This document shows, in pieces, positions 34,774 to 34,886 of a stretch of DNA of 34,886 nt. Source of the DNA: Natrinema thermotolerans DSM 11552 (GTDB taxonomy: Archaea; Halobacteriota; Halobacteria; Halobacteriales; Natrialbaceae); assembly GCA_000337115.1 (NCBI GenBank), contig AOIR01000034.1, forward strand, positions 26,131 to 61,016, in the 5' to 3' direction. The position numbers were made by a program, and so were the translations under genes. A model generated the notes under the pieces. That model saw only the letters and a program-made list of their open reading frames with translations, made no database searches and had not been told where the DNA came from. Within the stretch, counting starts at the first letter, position 1; the number at the start of each line of letters is the position of its first letter.

Positions 34774-34886
34774 GTGGGCGAACTCGCACGCGAGACGCAG
34801 GGACGGCTCCGGGACGCCCTCGCCGCCCGGCATCCCGCCCTCGAGTGGCAGGTCGAACACCGGCTGGCCGGCACCCCCGTCGACAT
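34774..34886 (+). CDS. 5' start of an unidentified gene (partial)
   Basis: A frame from GTG 34774 runs off the right edge; the visible 37 residues begin MGELARETQGRLRDALAARH and continue PALEWQVEHRLAGTPVD. A TATA-like GTTTACG at 34743-34749 lies about 28 nt before the GTG, so a leaderless start is natural. Charged, helical N-terminus. It is divergent from leuS, with a 130-nt shared promoter region. The family is not recognised; the fragment is too short. Confidence 0.55.
   Translation, partial: MGELARETQGRLRDALAARHPALEWQVEHRLAGTPVD

Overview
The window reads as a chromosomal segment of a haloarchaeon (class Halobacteria, probably a member of the Natrialbales such as a Haloterrigena/Natrinema relative; the genus is a guess). 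The evidence is the high GC content, the strongly acidic proteins, the Tat signals with RR motifs, the abundance of leaderless genes with a TATA box about 27 nt before the start codon, and archaeal markers (Orc1/Cdc6, SUI1-type factor, RIO1 kinase, Dim2-like KH protein, thermosome) beside bacterial-type genes typical of haloarchaea (uvrB, uvrC, NAD-dependent ligA, bacterial-type leuS).

Layout. 1-5.3 kb: the tail of an unknown gene, a small acidic protein, an Orc1/Cdc6 replication protein, a short helical protein, a Tat-exported protein with two DUF4397 repeats, and uvrB. 5.25-13.2 kb is a run of minus-strand genes: a zinc-ribbon miniprotein, a Tat lipoprotein, a 10-TM metal exporter preceded by a DtxR/MntR-like palindrome, an orphan 10-TM NrfD-family quinol protein, two tandem GNAT acetyltransferases, a SUI1 factor, uvrC and a membrane protein. 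13.3-16.7 kb is on the plus strand: a small protein, an ABC-2 exporter pair and a Get3/ArsA ATPase. 16.75-17.97 kb is a small patch of visibly lower GC with a Tat-exported, glycine-rich hydrophobic protein and a tiny two-TM protein. 18.2-24.9 kb is mostly minus: ligA, a DUF5518-like membrane protein, a ferredoxin / SBP56 (methanethiol oxidase family) / ferredoxin triplet, and nhaC. 25.0-30.9 kb is plus: rio1, a metallophosphoesterase, a Dim2-like KH protein, the thermosome, a methyltransferase remnant and an ornithine cyclodeaminase/alanine dehydrogenase. The window ends with a DUF2071 protein, a probable frameshifted miniprotein, leuS, and the start of a divergent gene.

Functional themes. 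DNA replication and repair: orc1/cdc6, uvrB, uvrC, ligA. Translation and ribosome biogenesis: SUI1, rio1, Dim2-like KH, leuS. Membrane energetics and transport: NhaC, NrfD, ABC-2, metal exporter. Sulfur and redox: SBP56 with two ferredoxins.

The most unusual items are four. (1) A candidate structured RNA at 5571-5690 starts 25 nt after a TATA box and folds into four successive hairpins. (2) The low-GC Tat-protein/two-TM cassette could be a secreted toxin and its immunity partner. (3) An SBP56 gene is sandwiched between paralogous 2Fe-2S ferredoxins. (4) A palindromic metalloregulator operator precedes the metal exporter. No tRNA, rRNA, insertion sequence, CRISPR array or convincing replication origin repeats were recognised.
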